42,833 bases of DNA, taken from an uncultured Planctomycetaceae bacterium. GTDB lineage: Bacteria > Planctomycetota > Planctomycetia > Pirellulales > Pirellulaceae. Shown here piece by piece: positions 30,005-39,515 of this stretch. The notes below the pieces were generated by a model. That model saw only the letters and a program-made list of their open reading frames with translations. It was not told the DNA's origin and ran no database searches. The stretch spans positions 1 to 42,833 of the forward strand of contig CAIPEB010000622.1 of assembly GCA_903863885.1 (NCBI GenBank). The letters run 5' to 3'. Position 1 is the first letter of the stretch, and the number at the start of each line of letters is the position of its first letter. The position numbers were made by a program, and so were the translations under genes.

Positions 30005-30679
30005 TCACGGCAACTCCGTTGAGTCTGCCGGCCTGTCACAGTCTCGAGCTCGCGCGACGGTTCGCGTGGCAGCCATCGTAAGCACCAGCGGCAGGGCCAG
30101 CGACAACCCCATCGCCAGCGGCAGCCAGTGATATCGTGACGCGATACTGCCGAACGCCGAGTAGGCCAGCGAGATGCCGAGATTGCTGAGCAGCACGGGC
30201 AATAGGAAACGGGGCCAGGACAGTCGCTCCACCCCCATCCACAGAACACACGCTTCTGCCAGGACGGGCACGGCGCGGGTGACGGCCAGCAGCATCGGCC
30301 CGTGGCGGTCACTGAGTCCCTCCATCCGCTCAAGCTCTTCGGCGCTCGACAATCGCAGCGCGAGCGGTCGGCCTCCATAGCGTGCCAGAGCAAACCCGAG
30401 CACGGCTCCGAGGCTCATGCCGGCCCAGGAAGCGGCCGTTCCGCCCAGCCAGCCCAGTCGCGTCCCGCCCAGCGTACTGACCAGACTCGATGGCACCGGG
30501 AGCAGAATATCCGTCGACAGGAGCCCGATCACGAGCATCGTCGTCTCGCGCGGGGAAACCCGGCGATCAAGCCACGCCGTCATGCGTGCTTCCAGCGTCG
30601 GACCGAAGAGTACGAACGGCACGATCGGCACCAGCAAGACGGCGGCAAGCAATAACAAGGGCCGGAGCAGTGCACGCAT
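30005..30679 (-). CDS. DedA/SNARE-associated (VTT-domain) membrane protein
   Basis: The protein has 224 residues. There are five or six hydrophobic segments: RPLLLLAAVLLVPIVPFVLF, then TTMLVIGLLSTDILLPVPSS, then ASWAGMSLGAVLGFALARYG, and two or three at the C terminus. The DedA-like feature is the re-entrant Pro-rich loop LLPVPSSLVSTLGG and a later TRAVPVLAEACVLWMG matching the family's R-x3-P motif. DedA proteins act in envelope lipid homeostasis, including undecaprenyl-phosphate flipping. I chose the ATG at 30679 (MRALLRP), where the first helix begins; an upstream start at 30817 adds an unlikely Arg-rich tail. The 223-bp gap to the next gene is divergent and holds no firm promoter. Confidence 0.82.
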   Translation of the reverse strand: MRALLRPLLLLAAVLLVPIVPFVLFGPTLEARMTAWLDRRVSPRETTMLVIGLLSTDILLPVPSSLVSTLGGTRLGWLGGTAASWAGMSLGAVLGFALARYGGRPLALRLSSAEELERMEGLSDRHGPMLLAVTRAVPVLAEACVLWMGVERLSWPRFLLPVLLSNLGISLAYSAFGSIASRYHWLPLAMGLSLALPLVLTMAATRTVARARDCDRPADSTELP

Positions 30680-30902
30680 GGGACGATCTCGACACAGAGG
30701 ATCGCCACAATCGATCGAGAACCTCCCCCGGCCGGTCGGCGATGTTCGCACTATCGTGGCGTCGTTTGCCTCGCGGCTCAATAGTCGCCGCTGTTTTTTG
30801 CTGCGCAAAGAACACACGGCGGCCCGCCGCTGGACTCTTGTGAGCTGCGGACTGGTGAATTAGTCTCGAAAGTAGAGCCTACACAGGGGAGACAAACCGG
30901 CG

Positions 30903-31217
30903 ATGGACGTCGCGATTCGAAAGATCGGTCAGCACGATGGACAGGATCGCTTCGTGCTCGTGGACGTCAAGACCCGCAGGATCGTGACCACCCGGGATGC
31001 GTCGGCCGCGGCGATTAAGCGGTTCTTTGTACAGCGAGGCGTCGCCGACGGACTGGTCGAAAAGTACCTGCAACTCGCGCACAACCAGTACGCCGCAGCT
31101 CACAAACCTCCCCGACCGTCGGTGGACGATGCGGCGGACACGATCGAGGACGATAACCTGCTCTTCGAACTGGGCCTCGACGACACCGAAGATTCCACGG
31201 AAGATTCTTCGGAATGA
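30903..31217 (+). CDS. Hypothetical protein, 104 residues
   Basis: I do not recognise this protein. It has an N-terminal part of about 70 residues with mixed charge (VRKIG-like start, RFVLVDVKTRRIVTTRDAS) that looks like a small alpha/beta fold. It has a strongly acidic C-terminal tail (from about 75: DAADTIEDD, then LGLDDTEDSTEDSSE). There are no cysteines, membrane segment or signal. GGGGAG lies about 11 nt before the ATG. It is preceded by the divergent DedA-like gene and converges with the PQQ-like gene 17 bp downstream. The acidic tail suggests binding to a basic partner, but this is a guess. Confidence 0.65.
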   Translation: MDVAIRKIGQHDGQDRFVLVDVKTRRIVTTRDASAAAIKRFFVQRGVADGLVEKYLQLAHNQYAAAHKPPRPSVDDAADTIEDDNLLFELGLDDTEDSTEDSSE

Positions 31218-31237
31218 AGGCGGCCTTCCGGCCTTCA
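31215..31237. terminator. Bidirectional hairpin terminator containing both stop codons
   Basis: TGAAGGC (31215-31221) and GCCTTCA (31231-31237) form a 7-bp stem. The left arm begins with the TGA stop of the 104-residue protein, and the right arm ends with the TGA (as TCA on the plus strand) of the PQQ-like gene. On the plus strand CTCTTT follows. It probably ends transcription from both sides. Confidence 0.5.
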
Positions 31238-32950
31238 CTCTTTGGTCTTGCCGTTGGTCTTGCCCGCACGGGCTTTCTTCGCCGGCCCTTTCGGAGTCGT
31301 CGACTTGCGGGACTGCGGCGCGGGGGACGCGCTTCGCTTTTCCGGCATCGACGCGGGCGTGGAGCGGAAACCGAAGGGATCGTCACTGCTTTTCGCAGCA
31401 GCCGGCTTGGCCTCGCCACCCTCGGCAGCCGCAGGCTTCTCGGCCGGATCAGCAGCCGCCGGAGGCTCTGAGGCACCGGCGGCGAACGGATCGTCTCCGC
31501 CCATTTCGGGTTTGGCCGCGGGCGGCTTGGCTGCGGGAGCTTCCGCGCCGAACGGATTGTCGACCGCCGGTTTCTCGGTCTTCGGCGCCTCGGCCGGCTT
31601 CCTCTTCGGAGGCTGCTTGACCTTCACTTCCGGCAGCACGCCGACGTGGACCACCGGCCATGGCAGGCTGGTTTCGTGGAGGCTCTGCAGTTTGCCGCTC
31701 TTGGTGCCGATCAGAATGCGGTCGGTCTGGAAGTTTGCGAAGAAAAAGTCCAGCGATTCCGTCATCAAGGAGCCAATCTGGGTCCCGTTGGCCGGGTCGA
31801 GCACCGCCAGATTTCCCAGTTCATTCACGCAGTACAGGCGACTCTTGCTGGCCGCCACGAACTGCCGCATGCCGGCGGACTGCCACTGCTGCAGCCCCGT
31901 GTCGCCTGCCAGAGCGTACAGGTTCCCGTCCTCCGTGATCACGTAGAGACGGTTGTCGATCGCCACCGGCGATTGCATGACGGGCTCGCCGCTGGAAAAT
32001 CGCCAGACAATCGTGCCTCGCTCTTCCTTCAGGCAATGCACGTATCCATCGATCGATGCGACCACAACGCGATCCGTGCCCAGCCTGGCTGGCCGCGACA
32101 CGACGGACTTCGACGTCTCGAACCGGTAAAGCACCTGATTCACGTCCGCCTCAATCACGTCCAGGTGGCCCAGATCGGTGGTCCATGCAATGTGCTCGCC
32201 CGTATAGATCGGCTGGGTCATTGCACGCCCGTGCGATTGAAAAACCCAGGGCAGTTGGCGGGGCGCATCGAGATCGTATCCTTCGATCTGGCCGGAAATC
32301 ATCGGAACGTACACGAAACGCTGCGAGATCACCGGACCGGCACCCGGCGCTCCCACGACCTTCTGCTGCCATACCACCTTGCCCGTGCTTTTCTCGAGCA
32401 CGGACAATTGCGAACCGTTGACTGCCGCCACGTATTTGTCGCTGGTGCCGGCGGCCTCGCTGGGATGACGCTCGGTGCCGATGGCCGTTACCCAAAGGGT
32501 CCGACCCGTCTCGGCGTCAATGGCGTGCAGCACTCCGCGGTTGGTGATCGCATACAACGTAATATCGGGAATGACCCGCGTTGTCAGCTTGGCATTCATG
32601 TGGATCAGGTTCAGATCCTCGACCGTGCGCTGGGCCAGTTTCTGCACGGCCTCTTTTCCCAGCGGGTTGCCGAAACGGTCCAAGTCCCGCTCGGTGAAGA
32701 CCTGCATGCCGCGGTCCGACACGATTTCAAACACGGTGTAGCTTTCGGTACCGCTGACGTGCTGAGTCAGATGAGCGACTTCGCCCCGCGAACTATCCAC
32801 CTCCATGTGCGTGAACCACGACCGTTCGAGGCCCATTCGCTGGAGTTGAGCCGCAGGAATGAGCGCAGATTGGTTTTCCTGCGCCGAGCAACGCGACGCG
32901 GCCGACAGGACACAGCTGGCTGCAAGAACGACGCAGAGATACCGAAGCAT
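31235..32950 (-). CDS. PQQ-like beta-propeller secreted protein with Ala/Pro/Lys tail
   Basis: The protein has 571 residues. The signal peptide MLRYLCVVLAASCVLSAAS has a likely cleavage after CSA. The body (about 25-430) is a beta-propeller with PQQ-type repeats, e.g. GVLHAIDAETGRTLWVTAIG, then STGKVVWQQKVVGAPG, then GNLYALAGDTGLQQWQSAG. It does not carry a clear catalytic PQQ site, so it is probably a scaffold like BamB rather than a dehydrogenase. The last 120 residues are low complexity (Ala, Pro, Lys, Glu), ending very basic (KKARAGKTNGKTKE). The ATG at 32950 is followed immediately by the signal peptide. Which complex it serves is not evident from context. Confidence 0.82.
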   Translation of the reverse strand: MLRYLCVVLAASCVLSAASRCSAQENQSALIPAAQLQRMGLERSWFTHMEVDSSRGEVAHLTQHVSGTESYTVFEIVSDRGMQVFTERDLDRFGNPLGKEAVQKLAQRTVEDLNLIHMNAKLTTRVIPDITLYAITNRGVLHAIDAETGRTLWVTAIGTERHPSEAAGTSDKYVAAVNGSQLSVLEKSTGKVVWQQKVVGAPGAGPVISQRFVYVPMISGQIEGYDLDAPRQLPWVFQSHGRAMTQPIYTGEHIAWTTDLGHLDVIEADVNQVLYRFETSKSVVSRPARLGTDRVVVASIDGYVHCLKEERGTIVWRFSSGEPVMQSPVAIDNRLYVITEDGNLYALAGDTGLQQWQSAGMRQFVAASKSRLYCVNELGNLAVLDPANGTQIGSLMTESLDFFFANFQTDRILIGTKSGKLQSLHETSLPWPVVHVGVLPEVKVKQPPKRKPAEAPKTEKPAVDNPFGAEAPAAKPPAAKPEMGGDDPFAAGASEPPAAADPAEKPAAAEGGEAKPAAAKSSDDPFGFRSTPASMPEKRSASPAPQSRKSTTPKGPAKKARAGKTNGKTKE

Positions 32951-33369
32951 ACCTGGCTACCTGTCCAAGGGTGCGAAAACTGCGGAGACTCTCATTCGAT
33001 CATAATTGGGTATTGCGCAAAAATCACGCCTCTCTGCCAAAACGTTTCCCGTTATCCAGTTACCCCAGCCCTCCATCAGCCCGCACATTCCTTCCACTCG
33101 TCATTTGAATCGCCCCGAAATGCCCCTTGCAGCCCGCTGTCGCACGGTTGTGCCCGTAGTGTGCACACCGCCTAGACCTTGTTGTCAGCCGCGCCTAGGA
33201 TGAGCGGAGATACCCAGAGCGGGCCACCTTGAAGATCCGCAGCGCGGATGAATGAGCGGCGGACTGCCATCTGGTTTCGGCCCCCGCAGCGGGCCCCTGC
33301 AGCGGACCTCCATGGCGGAAGTCTGTGATGGTCCGCCATTTCAGGGCAGAGCGTCGGAGTTGGTTGGCA
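32951..33369. other. Intergenic region between PQQ-like gene and the 1343-residue orphan
   Basis: This 419-bp divergent region holds no gene that I can support. On the minus strand TATGAT (33004-32999) could be a -10 box for the PQQ-like gene, but the -35 is weak. A small dyad ATCCGC-AGC-GCGGAT lies at 33235-33249. No convincing promoter pair for the orphan gene was found. Confidence 0.6.
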
Positions 33370-36300
33370 ATGCAGCAGCAAACCTCAAGTCCTGGGCACA
33401 ACCAAGACCTGCCGGTCGTGCTCGGCTACTTGAATTTCTCGTCGGGAGCGCCGGACGCCCGCTTCCTATCGAGCCTTAATCGCTTGTGGGCAAATGAGTT
33501 AGCACAGGAAAAGAGACCCGCCCCGATCTGGCGGATCGTGGGGGAGAATCTCCGGCAGGCAATTGGCCCGCTGGCCGCGGGGTCGGCAGCATTTGAGAAC
33601 ACGGCCCAGGTGGCTGAGGTGCTGCGGCTAGTCACCGACGAATTGATTCCGGGCTATCTGCAATTTCACGCCGACCTGTTATTTCATCAGACCGATGATG
33701 ACGTGATCAATTCGTTCTTCTTTGGTCGAGTGTGCGAAGCCGCTTTGAAGCAGGGTCCGCCGTGGGAGGAAACCAAGCGGATACGAAGCGGAGCGATTTC
33801 CCAACTGAGCGACTTCGTGGGTTACCGCCCGGTTCCGGCGCTCGAGACGCGGCGTACGGAAGTCTATCCGCACGAGAGAATCAGGCCGGTGCCGCTCTAC
33901 ATCCGCGGAGCCGGCGTCGCTGTGGGACGTTACCGGTCCGTAGTTGAGACCGCGCTGGAGTTGCTGCAATCGACCGACGAGGATCTGCTGCGTGCCGCGT
34001 GTTTTGACCCGAAGCTGCTCGATGAGCTGGCATTCGATCCTCGCGAATACGACTTCGACCATCCCGTGAACAAGCGGCCCAACTACCACTTCGGGCTTTG
34101 GGATCCGCATCAACTGGACGGCCAGGGACGATACCGGCGGTTCGTCGTACAGCAGGTCACGCTGAATGCACTGATGCGGCGTTTTGACGGCACGGATCCT
34201 CGGTCAGCCCCCGAGATTCTCTTTGAGGCTGCGGCCGTTCTGGCCGGCACGATCCTGATGGCCTCCGGCGTGAGCGGAGGCAGTCCCGAGACTTACGATT
34301 CATCAACCACGCTGGCCTCGCTGCTTCCGCGGATTGCCGGTTACCGGGACGTCTTCTATCAGCGGCTGCTTGAGCGGACCACTGCCGAACACGCGGAGAG
34401 GCTGCGTCAGGAGGCGATCGACCGCCGGCAGCCGTTCGGCGGCGCTCGGCAGCACCTCAACGCCGAACTCGCCAAGCGGCGGGCGTCGCAGCTGGAACAC
34501 GTTCAGCTCGCGAAGGTTTACGCGCGAATGGGTTATCCAGAAGCCGCAGCGGAACAGGCATCAGCCGTTCCGGTGGCGTCGGCCCGCATCATCTGCCAGA
34601 TCGAATGCCGACTGACGGCTGCGAGCGATTTGCTGGGCAAGGGGCAACCCGAACAGGCTGCGAATCTGCTGTCCGAGATCATCGCCCTGCTGCGGAAGGG
34701 GATTCAGTGCGGGGCGGTCGTGGATCCGTGGAGCATCCTGGGATTCGATGCACAGTTCAGCCTGTTTCCGGCTCTGGAGAACAGTGTCCACGACCATCGA
34801 GTTGACGAGCTGGTGGCGATTGTGGAACAGATCTTCGCGAGTTACGAGCGGATCTGGAGTGCGGCGGCCGCGCGGGACGACCGGGAACTGTGCGAACGGG
34901 TCCGCACCGAATTCCACGAGTTTGCCAGCTGGTGGCGGCAGTTCGCGGCTCATGAAGTCTCGCAGATCGATGCAATCGACGCATTCGCGGCTTACGAGGC
35001 GGCCGAGCATGTGGCGCGTGCCCTGAATGTATGGCACAAGAAGGGCGCGGCCACGGGCCACGTGGGCTTCTGGGCTTCTCACGCCGAGATGTTCGATTCG
35101 CCGCAGGCTTACGCGCTGGTCATCGAGGCGTTATTGGACCAGTCGGACTTTGTCGCAGCGATGGGGCTGCTGGTCCACTGGCTGGGTGCATCCGACCGGA
35201 TTCCGCTCGAGCAGGGAGACAGTTCTTTCCCGCGACTCGCCGAACGATGGCTGCTGCAGTTGCAGGATCACGCCACCCGTTCCCGGGGCGACGCAGCGCA
35301 GCCGGGCAGTTCGCGGATCGACAGCGGCACCTGGAGTCAGATGCGCAAATTCCTCGACTACATCGAGGCCAACGCGGGCGGGTGGTGGAAGGTTCCGACC
35401 TGGCAACTGGGCTCGGGCGCGCCCCCGCGGAACGCACCGGATCGGAAATCCGGCAAGCAGGAGCCGGCGGATGACGACGAGGACGAAGGCGAAGACCTGT
35501 TCCGCGCGGCCTACGAGAACGTGGTCTATCAGGACAGCGCCGACGACGGCATGGAGGGACCGATCTTCGACGGCGGGATTCCGTCCGACGACGAACTGGT
35601 CCGGGAGGGCGAGCGGGTCAGCGCTCACTTGGCTTTCCTGAACATGCTGTCCCACCTGTGGCGGGTGGCTGCGTTGAGTCCTCTCGCCGAGACCGATTCG
35701 CCGGCGGAGGTTGTGCAGGATCGGATCAGGGCCATTCGTCGATGGGCCCAGCGGGCGAGGCAGAACCGGCGCGACCTGATGGCGCTGCTGGACACGGTTC
35801 AAGGGTACCGCATTCCGGCACCCTTCGGCGATCACGAATCGATGCTGGAATACGACCGCCGGCGGGTGATCAAGGAATCCGTGCTGGAGCGTATCATCGT
35901 CACCTGCGTTGAAACGGCCGAAACCGATCGGCTTTTGATGGCCGCTGTTTCGGCCATGCCGCCCGCGACCGAGGAGGGCGACGACCTTGCGAAACTCCCG
36001 CAGAGCGACAGCGAACTGCCGGAAGATGAGCGGCTGGCGATCGCCGTGTTCGCCGCCGGCCTGCGGGGCGAAACGGACGAAATACCGGGACTCGTCGCCA
36101 GTCTGATCTCGGTTCTGTCGGGCAAGCCGCTGCTTTACGTACCGCTGACCAAGGGCGGAAACCCGCGGGCCATCGTCGAAACGCGTGTGCGGCAGCGCTG
36201 CATGCAGGACCTGCTGAAATGCCTGCCCCGCCTTGGGCTCCTGACCGACACCTTCCGTCTGATCGAAACCGCGCGCGAGATGGAGCGGAGTCATCCGGTC

Positions 36301-37401
36301 GGTCCCGGCGCCGTCACGGAGTTCGACGAAGTCTTCAAGATCGGCTGGACCGCCCTGGTTGAGAGCCTCGTGGTTTCGGCACAGAGCTGGGGACACCCCG
36401 ACCCCGACGAGTGCGTGGGACCGTCGAGCACGCCGCAGCTTGTGTCAAGCCTCAAGCGGTTGACCGAGGTCCTGCTGGTCAGTTGGCTCGCGCACAGCCA
36501 CACCCTGAGGCTCTCCGTGCTGGAAAAGGTCAGCGAAAGACACGCATGGAAGCGGCTCGTGGAGTTCATCGAGGCTTACGGCGAGGACCTCTTCACGCAG
36601 AGGTTTCTGAACCTGGGGAACCTGCGGGCCATTCTGCACCAGGGCGTGGACGAGTGGCTCAGCCAACTGGCGAAAGTCAATCTCGAAGGCATGCAGTTCC
36701 GCTTGCTCGACGAGATCGACGAGAAGATCCCGCGGCGCGAAGCCGTCGAACGACTCACGCTGGTGCTGGAGTCCGTCGTCGAGAATTACGGAGAATACCG
36801 CGACTACAACAGCACCACGACGCAGTCCGACCGCGGGCAGATGCTGTACACGCTGCTGGATTTTCTGCGACTGCGGGCCAACTACGACCGGATCTGCTGG
36901 AACCTGCGCCCGATCGTGATTGCGCACGAGATACTCGTCCGCCACGGCTGCAAGAGAGCGGCGCAGCAGTGGCGGCGGGCGCTGCGCGAGCGCATCAAGG
37001 ACGAAGCGGACAAGTACGAATCCCGGCTCGCCGCACTGCAGAAGAAGTACTCGATGCTGATGCCCACGGTCGCCGACCGCCTCAGCGAACGCTTCGTCCG
37101 GCCGCTCGTGATCGACCGCATCCGGGCACTGGTCGCTCCGGCCGTCGCGGAGTCGCAAAGATCCGGACCTCGCCCGACATTCCGGCTCCTGCAGTACGAA
37201 ACCGAGTTCCTGATGCAGCAGCCTTCCGGCGTCGGGTTTGACGTGCCGGCGTGGCTGGCCGCACTCGAGGAAGAAGTGCAGCGGGTCAAACTGCCGGCCT
37301 ACGAGCAAAGCGATCAGGACGAATTGCGCGCGGCCATACCCGTCATCAAACTGAAGCACGAGGAAATCCGGCGCCAGATCGACGAGTGGGCTGCACGCTG
37401 A
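33370..37401 (+). CDS. Large orphan protein, 1343 residues
   Basis: I do not recognise a family with known function. The frame is intact over 4 kb with codon usage like its neighbours. The N-terminal third has a very conserved-looking block at about residues 220-260: ELAFDPREYDFDHPVNKRP, then NYHFGLWDPHQLDG, then RRFVVQQVTLNALMRR. The middle is helical and TPR/HEAT-like, with an acidic patch around 700-735 (DDDEDEGEDLFRAAYENV). The C-terminal 300 residues are charged helices, with no membrane segment or signal peptide, so it is probably cytoplasmic. I chose the ATG at 33370 (MQQQTSSPG) with CGGAG upstream; an earlier GTG/ATG at 33325-33328 is possible. It stands alone between a divergent gene and a convergent hemW. 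Confidence 0.8.
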   Translation: MQQQTSSPGHNQDLPVVLGYLNFSSGAPDARFLSSLNRLWANELAQEKRPAPIWRIVGENLRQAIGPLAAGSAAFENTAQVAEVLRLVTDELIPGYLQFHADLLFHQTDDDVINSFFFGRVCEAALKQGPPWEETKRIRSGAISQLSDFVGYRPVPALETRRTEVYPHERIRPVPLYIRGAGVAVGRYRSVVETALELLQSTDEDLLRAACFDPKLLDELAFDPREYDFDHPVNKRPNYHFGLWDPHQLDGQGRYRRFVVQQVTLNALMRRFDGTDPRSAPEILFEAAAVLAGTILMASGVSGGSPETYDSSTTLASLLPRIAGYRDVFYQRLLERTTAEHAERLRQEAIDRRQPFGGARQHLNAELAKRRASQLEHVQLAKVYARMGYPEAAAEQASAVPVASARIICQIECRLTAASDLLGKGQPEQAANLLSEIIALLRKGIQCGAVVDPWSILGFDAQFSLFPALENSVHDHRVDELVAIVEQIFASYERIWSAAAARDDRELCERVRTEFHEFASWWRQFAAHEVSQIDAIDAFAAYEAAEHVARALNVWHKKGAATGHVGFWASHAEMFDSPQAYALVIEALLDQSDFVAAMGLLVHWLGASDRIPLEQGDSSFPRLAERWLLQLQDHATRSRGDAAQPGSSRIDSGTWSQMRKFLDYIEANAGGWWKVPTWQLGSGAPPRNAPDRKSGKQEPADDDEDEGEDLFRAAYENVVYQDSADDGMEGPIFDGGIPSDDELVREGERVSAHLAFLNMLSHLWRVAALSPLAETDSPAEVVQDRIRAIRRWAQRARQNRRDLMALLDTVQGYRIPAPFGDHESMLEYDRRRVIKESVLERIIVTCVETAETDRLLMAAVSAMPPATEEGDDLAKLPQSDSELPEDERLAIAVFAAGLRGETDEIPGLVASLISVLSGKPLLYVPLTKGGNPRAIVETRVRQRCMQDLLKCLPRLGLLTDTFRLIETAREMERSHPVGPGAVTEFDEVFKIGWTALVESLVVSAQSWGHPDPDECVGPSSTPQLVSSLKRLTEVLLVSWLAHSHTLRLSVLEKVSERHAWKRLVEFIEAYGEDLFTQRFLNLGNLRAILHQGVDEWLSQLAKVNLEGMQFRLLDEIDEKIPRREAVERLTLVLESVVENYGEYRDYNSTTTQSDRGQMLYTLLDFLRLRANYDRICWNLRPIVIAHEILVRHGCKRAAQQWRRALRERIKDEADKYESRLAALQKKYSMLMPTVADRLSERFVRPLVIDRIRALVAPAVAESQRSGPRPTFRLLQYETEFLMQQPSGVGFDVPAWLAALEEEVQRVKLPAYEQSDQDELRAAIPVIKLKHEEIRRQIDEWAAR

Positions 37402-37416
37402 AGCGGACGGCGGCGA

Positions 37417-38559
37417 CTATTGTCGCAGGAACTCGGGCCAGAGAGCGTCGCTGACCACAAGGCCGTCCCGGGTCAGCCGGAGTGTCTGAGGCGTATCCTC
37501 CAGCAGCCCCCAGGCCACGAAGCGTTCGAGAGCGGGCCCGCCCAGGTCGTGCACTCGGAAGCCGGTCTCGGCCAGAAACTCCTGTTTGTCGATCCCCTCG
37601 ATGCGCCGCAGCGCGAAGACGAGGCGTTCACGGGCTGCGTCCTCGGGTTCCAACTGCTCCGATTCGGCCACGGGCGATTCGCCCGCCATGACGCGGCGCA
37701 GATACGTGACTACGCTGCGATGGTTCGTTTCGCGTCGTCCGGCAACGAACCGCGATGCGCCCGGACCGAAAGCCTCGTAGGTTCTCCCGGTCCAGTAAGC
37801 CTCGTTGTGGCGGGAACGGAATCCAGGCAGCGCAAAATTGGATACCTCGTAGTGTTCGTACCCGGCCGAAGCCAGGGTATCGATCGCGGTGAGGTACATC
37901 GCCCGCTCAGTCTCGTCGTCCAGCCGCTTGAGCTGATTCTTTCGCACGCGCCCGAAGAACCGCGAGCCTCGTTCGATCGTCAGTCCGTAGATCGACACAT
38001 GCTGCGGCCGGACGGCAATGAGCGTCTCCAAGTCGCGCCGCCAGCAATCCTCGGTTTCCCCGGGCACTCCGAAGATCAGATCGATCGAGACGTTTCCGAC
38101 GTGCCCGCGCACATGTTCCAAGGCCCGCAGGATCTCGGGCTGCCGATGGTCCCGCTCGAGCGCCGCCAGTTTATCGGGCAGAAAGGACTGAATGCCCAGA
38201 CTGATCCGGTTGATGCCGAACTCCCGCATCACGCCAAGCCGGTCGGGCAGCATGTCGACCGGATTGGCTTCCAGCGTGAACTCGAACGAACCGGCCGGAA
38301 CAAACCACTCTCGAAGCCGGCCCAGCAGTTCGCAAAGCTGCGCAGGACTCAAATGACTCGGCGTGCCGCCGCCGAGGTAGAGACTCTCGACCTCGCGCGG
38401 CCGGGCGAGCGAAGCGAGTTCGATCGCGAGGGCCTGGAGATAGCGATCGACGAGATCGTCGCGCCGGGCAATGACCGTGAAATTGCAGTAGCCGCAATGG
38501 TGGCGGCAGAACGGCACGTGTACGTAAGCGGCCCGAGGCGTTTCAAAACGGCGATTCAT
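37417..38559 (-). CDS. hemW: Radical-SAM heme chaperone HemW
   Basis: The protein has 380 residues, as in HemW. The radical-SAM cluster motif is C18-x3-C22-x2-C25 in HVPFCRHHCGYCNF. Further HemW landmarks are SLYLGGGTPSHL, a GVPGETEDCWRRDLE segment and HYEVSNFALPGFRSRHNEAYW. It lacks the extra cysteine pattern of genuine coproporphyrinogen oxidase HemN, so a heme-delivery role is more likely than porphyrin decarboxylation. The ATG at 38559 has GAGG 8-9 nt upstream; a longer open frame upstream overlaps the RNase Z-like gene. It is last in the minus-strand unit scpA-RNase Z-like-hemW. Confidence 0.92.
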   Translation of the reverse strand: MNRRFETPRAAYVHVPFCRHHCGYCNFTVIARRDDLVDRYLQALAIELASLARPREVESLYLGGGTPSHLSPAQLCELLGRLREWFVPAGSFEFTLEANPVDMLPDRLGVMREFGINRISLGIQSFLPDKLAALERDHRQPEILRALEHVRGHVGNVSIDLIFGVPGETEDCWRRDLETLIAVRPQHVSIYGLTIERGSRFFGRVRKNQLKRLDDETERAMYLTAIDTLASAGYEHYEVSNFALPGFRSRHNEAYWTGRTYEAFGPGASRFVAGRRETNHRSVVTYLRRVMAGESPVAESEQLEPEDAARERLVFALRRIEGIDKQEFLAETGFRVHDLGGPALERFVAWGLLEDTPQTLRLTRDGLVVSDALWPEFLRQ

Positions 38560-38617
38560 CGGGGAAACCTCGGGGCTTTCGGCCGCGTCTTTCGGGGACC
38601 GCGGACGGCGCGGCGGA

Positions 38618-39457
38618 TCACAGCCAGAGATATAGCCGGCCTCCCAGCATGTCGGGCAGAGCACGCTCGACCAGCGTGCGAATCTGCTTCGAGTGATACC
38701 GCGTGCTGAAATGCGAGGCAATGACTCGCTCGTTCTGAAACCTCTCTCGGCGCTCGACGAAATCGTCGAGGTGCATGTGGCCGTGCTTGTGAATCTTTTC
38801 CTTCCGGTGGCTGGGAGCGACGAACGTCATCTCGGCAATCAGCACCTTGGCACGATACATGTCGGGACACTGATCGAGGCCTTCGGGGGACGTATCGCCC
38901 AGGTATCCAAGCAGCGGGATACGCTGTTCCGACGTTACGTCCACGCCGGACAATCGCAGGTCGCGGATCTGGTCACCGGTCAGAGCGCTGAACTCGGGCT
39001 TGAGCTTTCGACGCCGCTGCCACACGAGAAACCCCAGGGCAGGCAGGCTGTGCTTCGTCGCACTGACCGTCACCACCATCTCGCGCGAGACCTCGACCTC
39101 GTCTCCTGGCTGAATCGGCCGCAGATCGCACGGCAGCCGCCCCCGGTCCAGACGCTGCATGCAGCGGAGTAGTTTGTCGATCGCATCCACGGCATGCGCC
39201 GGCACGTAAAGCACGGGCGGCTCCATCTTCATCATCCGGCGACGGGCCAGATAGACCGGCAGCGCAGCGATGTGGTCCAGGTGCGTGTGCGAAATGAACC
39301 AGGAGGGCGTGCCCATGAAATCCCAGGGCTGCGCCCCCAGGTCGAACCCCAGTTTGAACTCGGGTACCCGCCAGTACGTCTGCACGGCGGCCCGCGAATA
39401 TCCCTCGACGGTGAAACTGTCGTGAGTCAGAGATTGAATCGGAGCGTTGTTGATCAT
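38618..39457 (-). CDS. Ribonuclease Z-like metallo-beta-lactamase-fold hydrolase
   Basis: The protein has 279 residues. The MBL motif HxHxDH is present as H57-x-H59-x-D61-H62 in SHTHLDHIAALP. Further metal ligands are in TKHSLPALGF (His), LGDTSPEG (Asp) and ASHFSTRYH near the C terminus, the RNase Z arrangement. RNase Z processes tRNA 3' ends. This short variant resembles a subgroup found in plants, cyanobacteria and planctomycetes, so tRNA processing is likely but not certain. I chose the ATG at 39457 (MINNAPIQ); longer starts run into the scpA gene. It lies 58 bp from both neighbours on the same strand. Confidence 0.85.
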   Translation of the reverse strand: MINNAPIQSLTHDSFTVEGYSRAAVQTYWRVPEFKLGFDLGAQPWDFMGTPSWFISHTHLDHIAALPVYLARRRMMKMEPPVLYVPAHAVDAIDKLLRCMQRLDRGRLPCDLRPIQPGDEVEVSREMVVTVSATKHSLPALGFLVWQRRRKLKPEFSALTGDQIRDLRLSGVDVTSEQRIPLLGYLGDTSPEGLDQCPDMYRAKVLIAEMTFVAPSHRKEKIHKHGHMHLDDFVERRERFQNERVIASHFSTRYHSKQIRTLVERALPDMLGGRLYLWL

Positions 39458-39515
39458 CACACTCGGCAAACTTGTCGGTTCGCCGTCCAAATTACGGATG
39501 ATGGAAGAATTGCGG

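Noticed and set aside
29817-30008. Small frame containing SVLIRVHPWP
   Set aside because: A known type of spurious translation of the CACGGATGGA repeat; not a gene.
28708-30393. 561-codon minus-strand frame covering top6A and part of the DedA-like gene
   Set aside because: It runs through two well-supported genes in other frames; no domain is visible.
30005-30679. Classification as a general transporter
   Set aside because: The re-entrant Pro-rich loop and the R-x3-P segment fit DedA/VTT proteins better.
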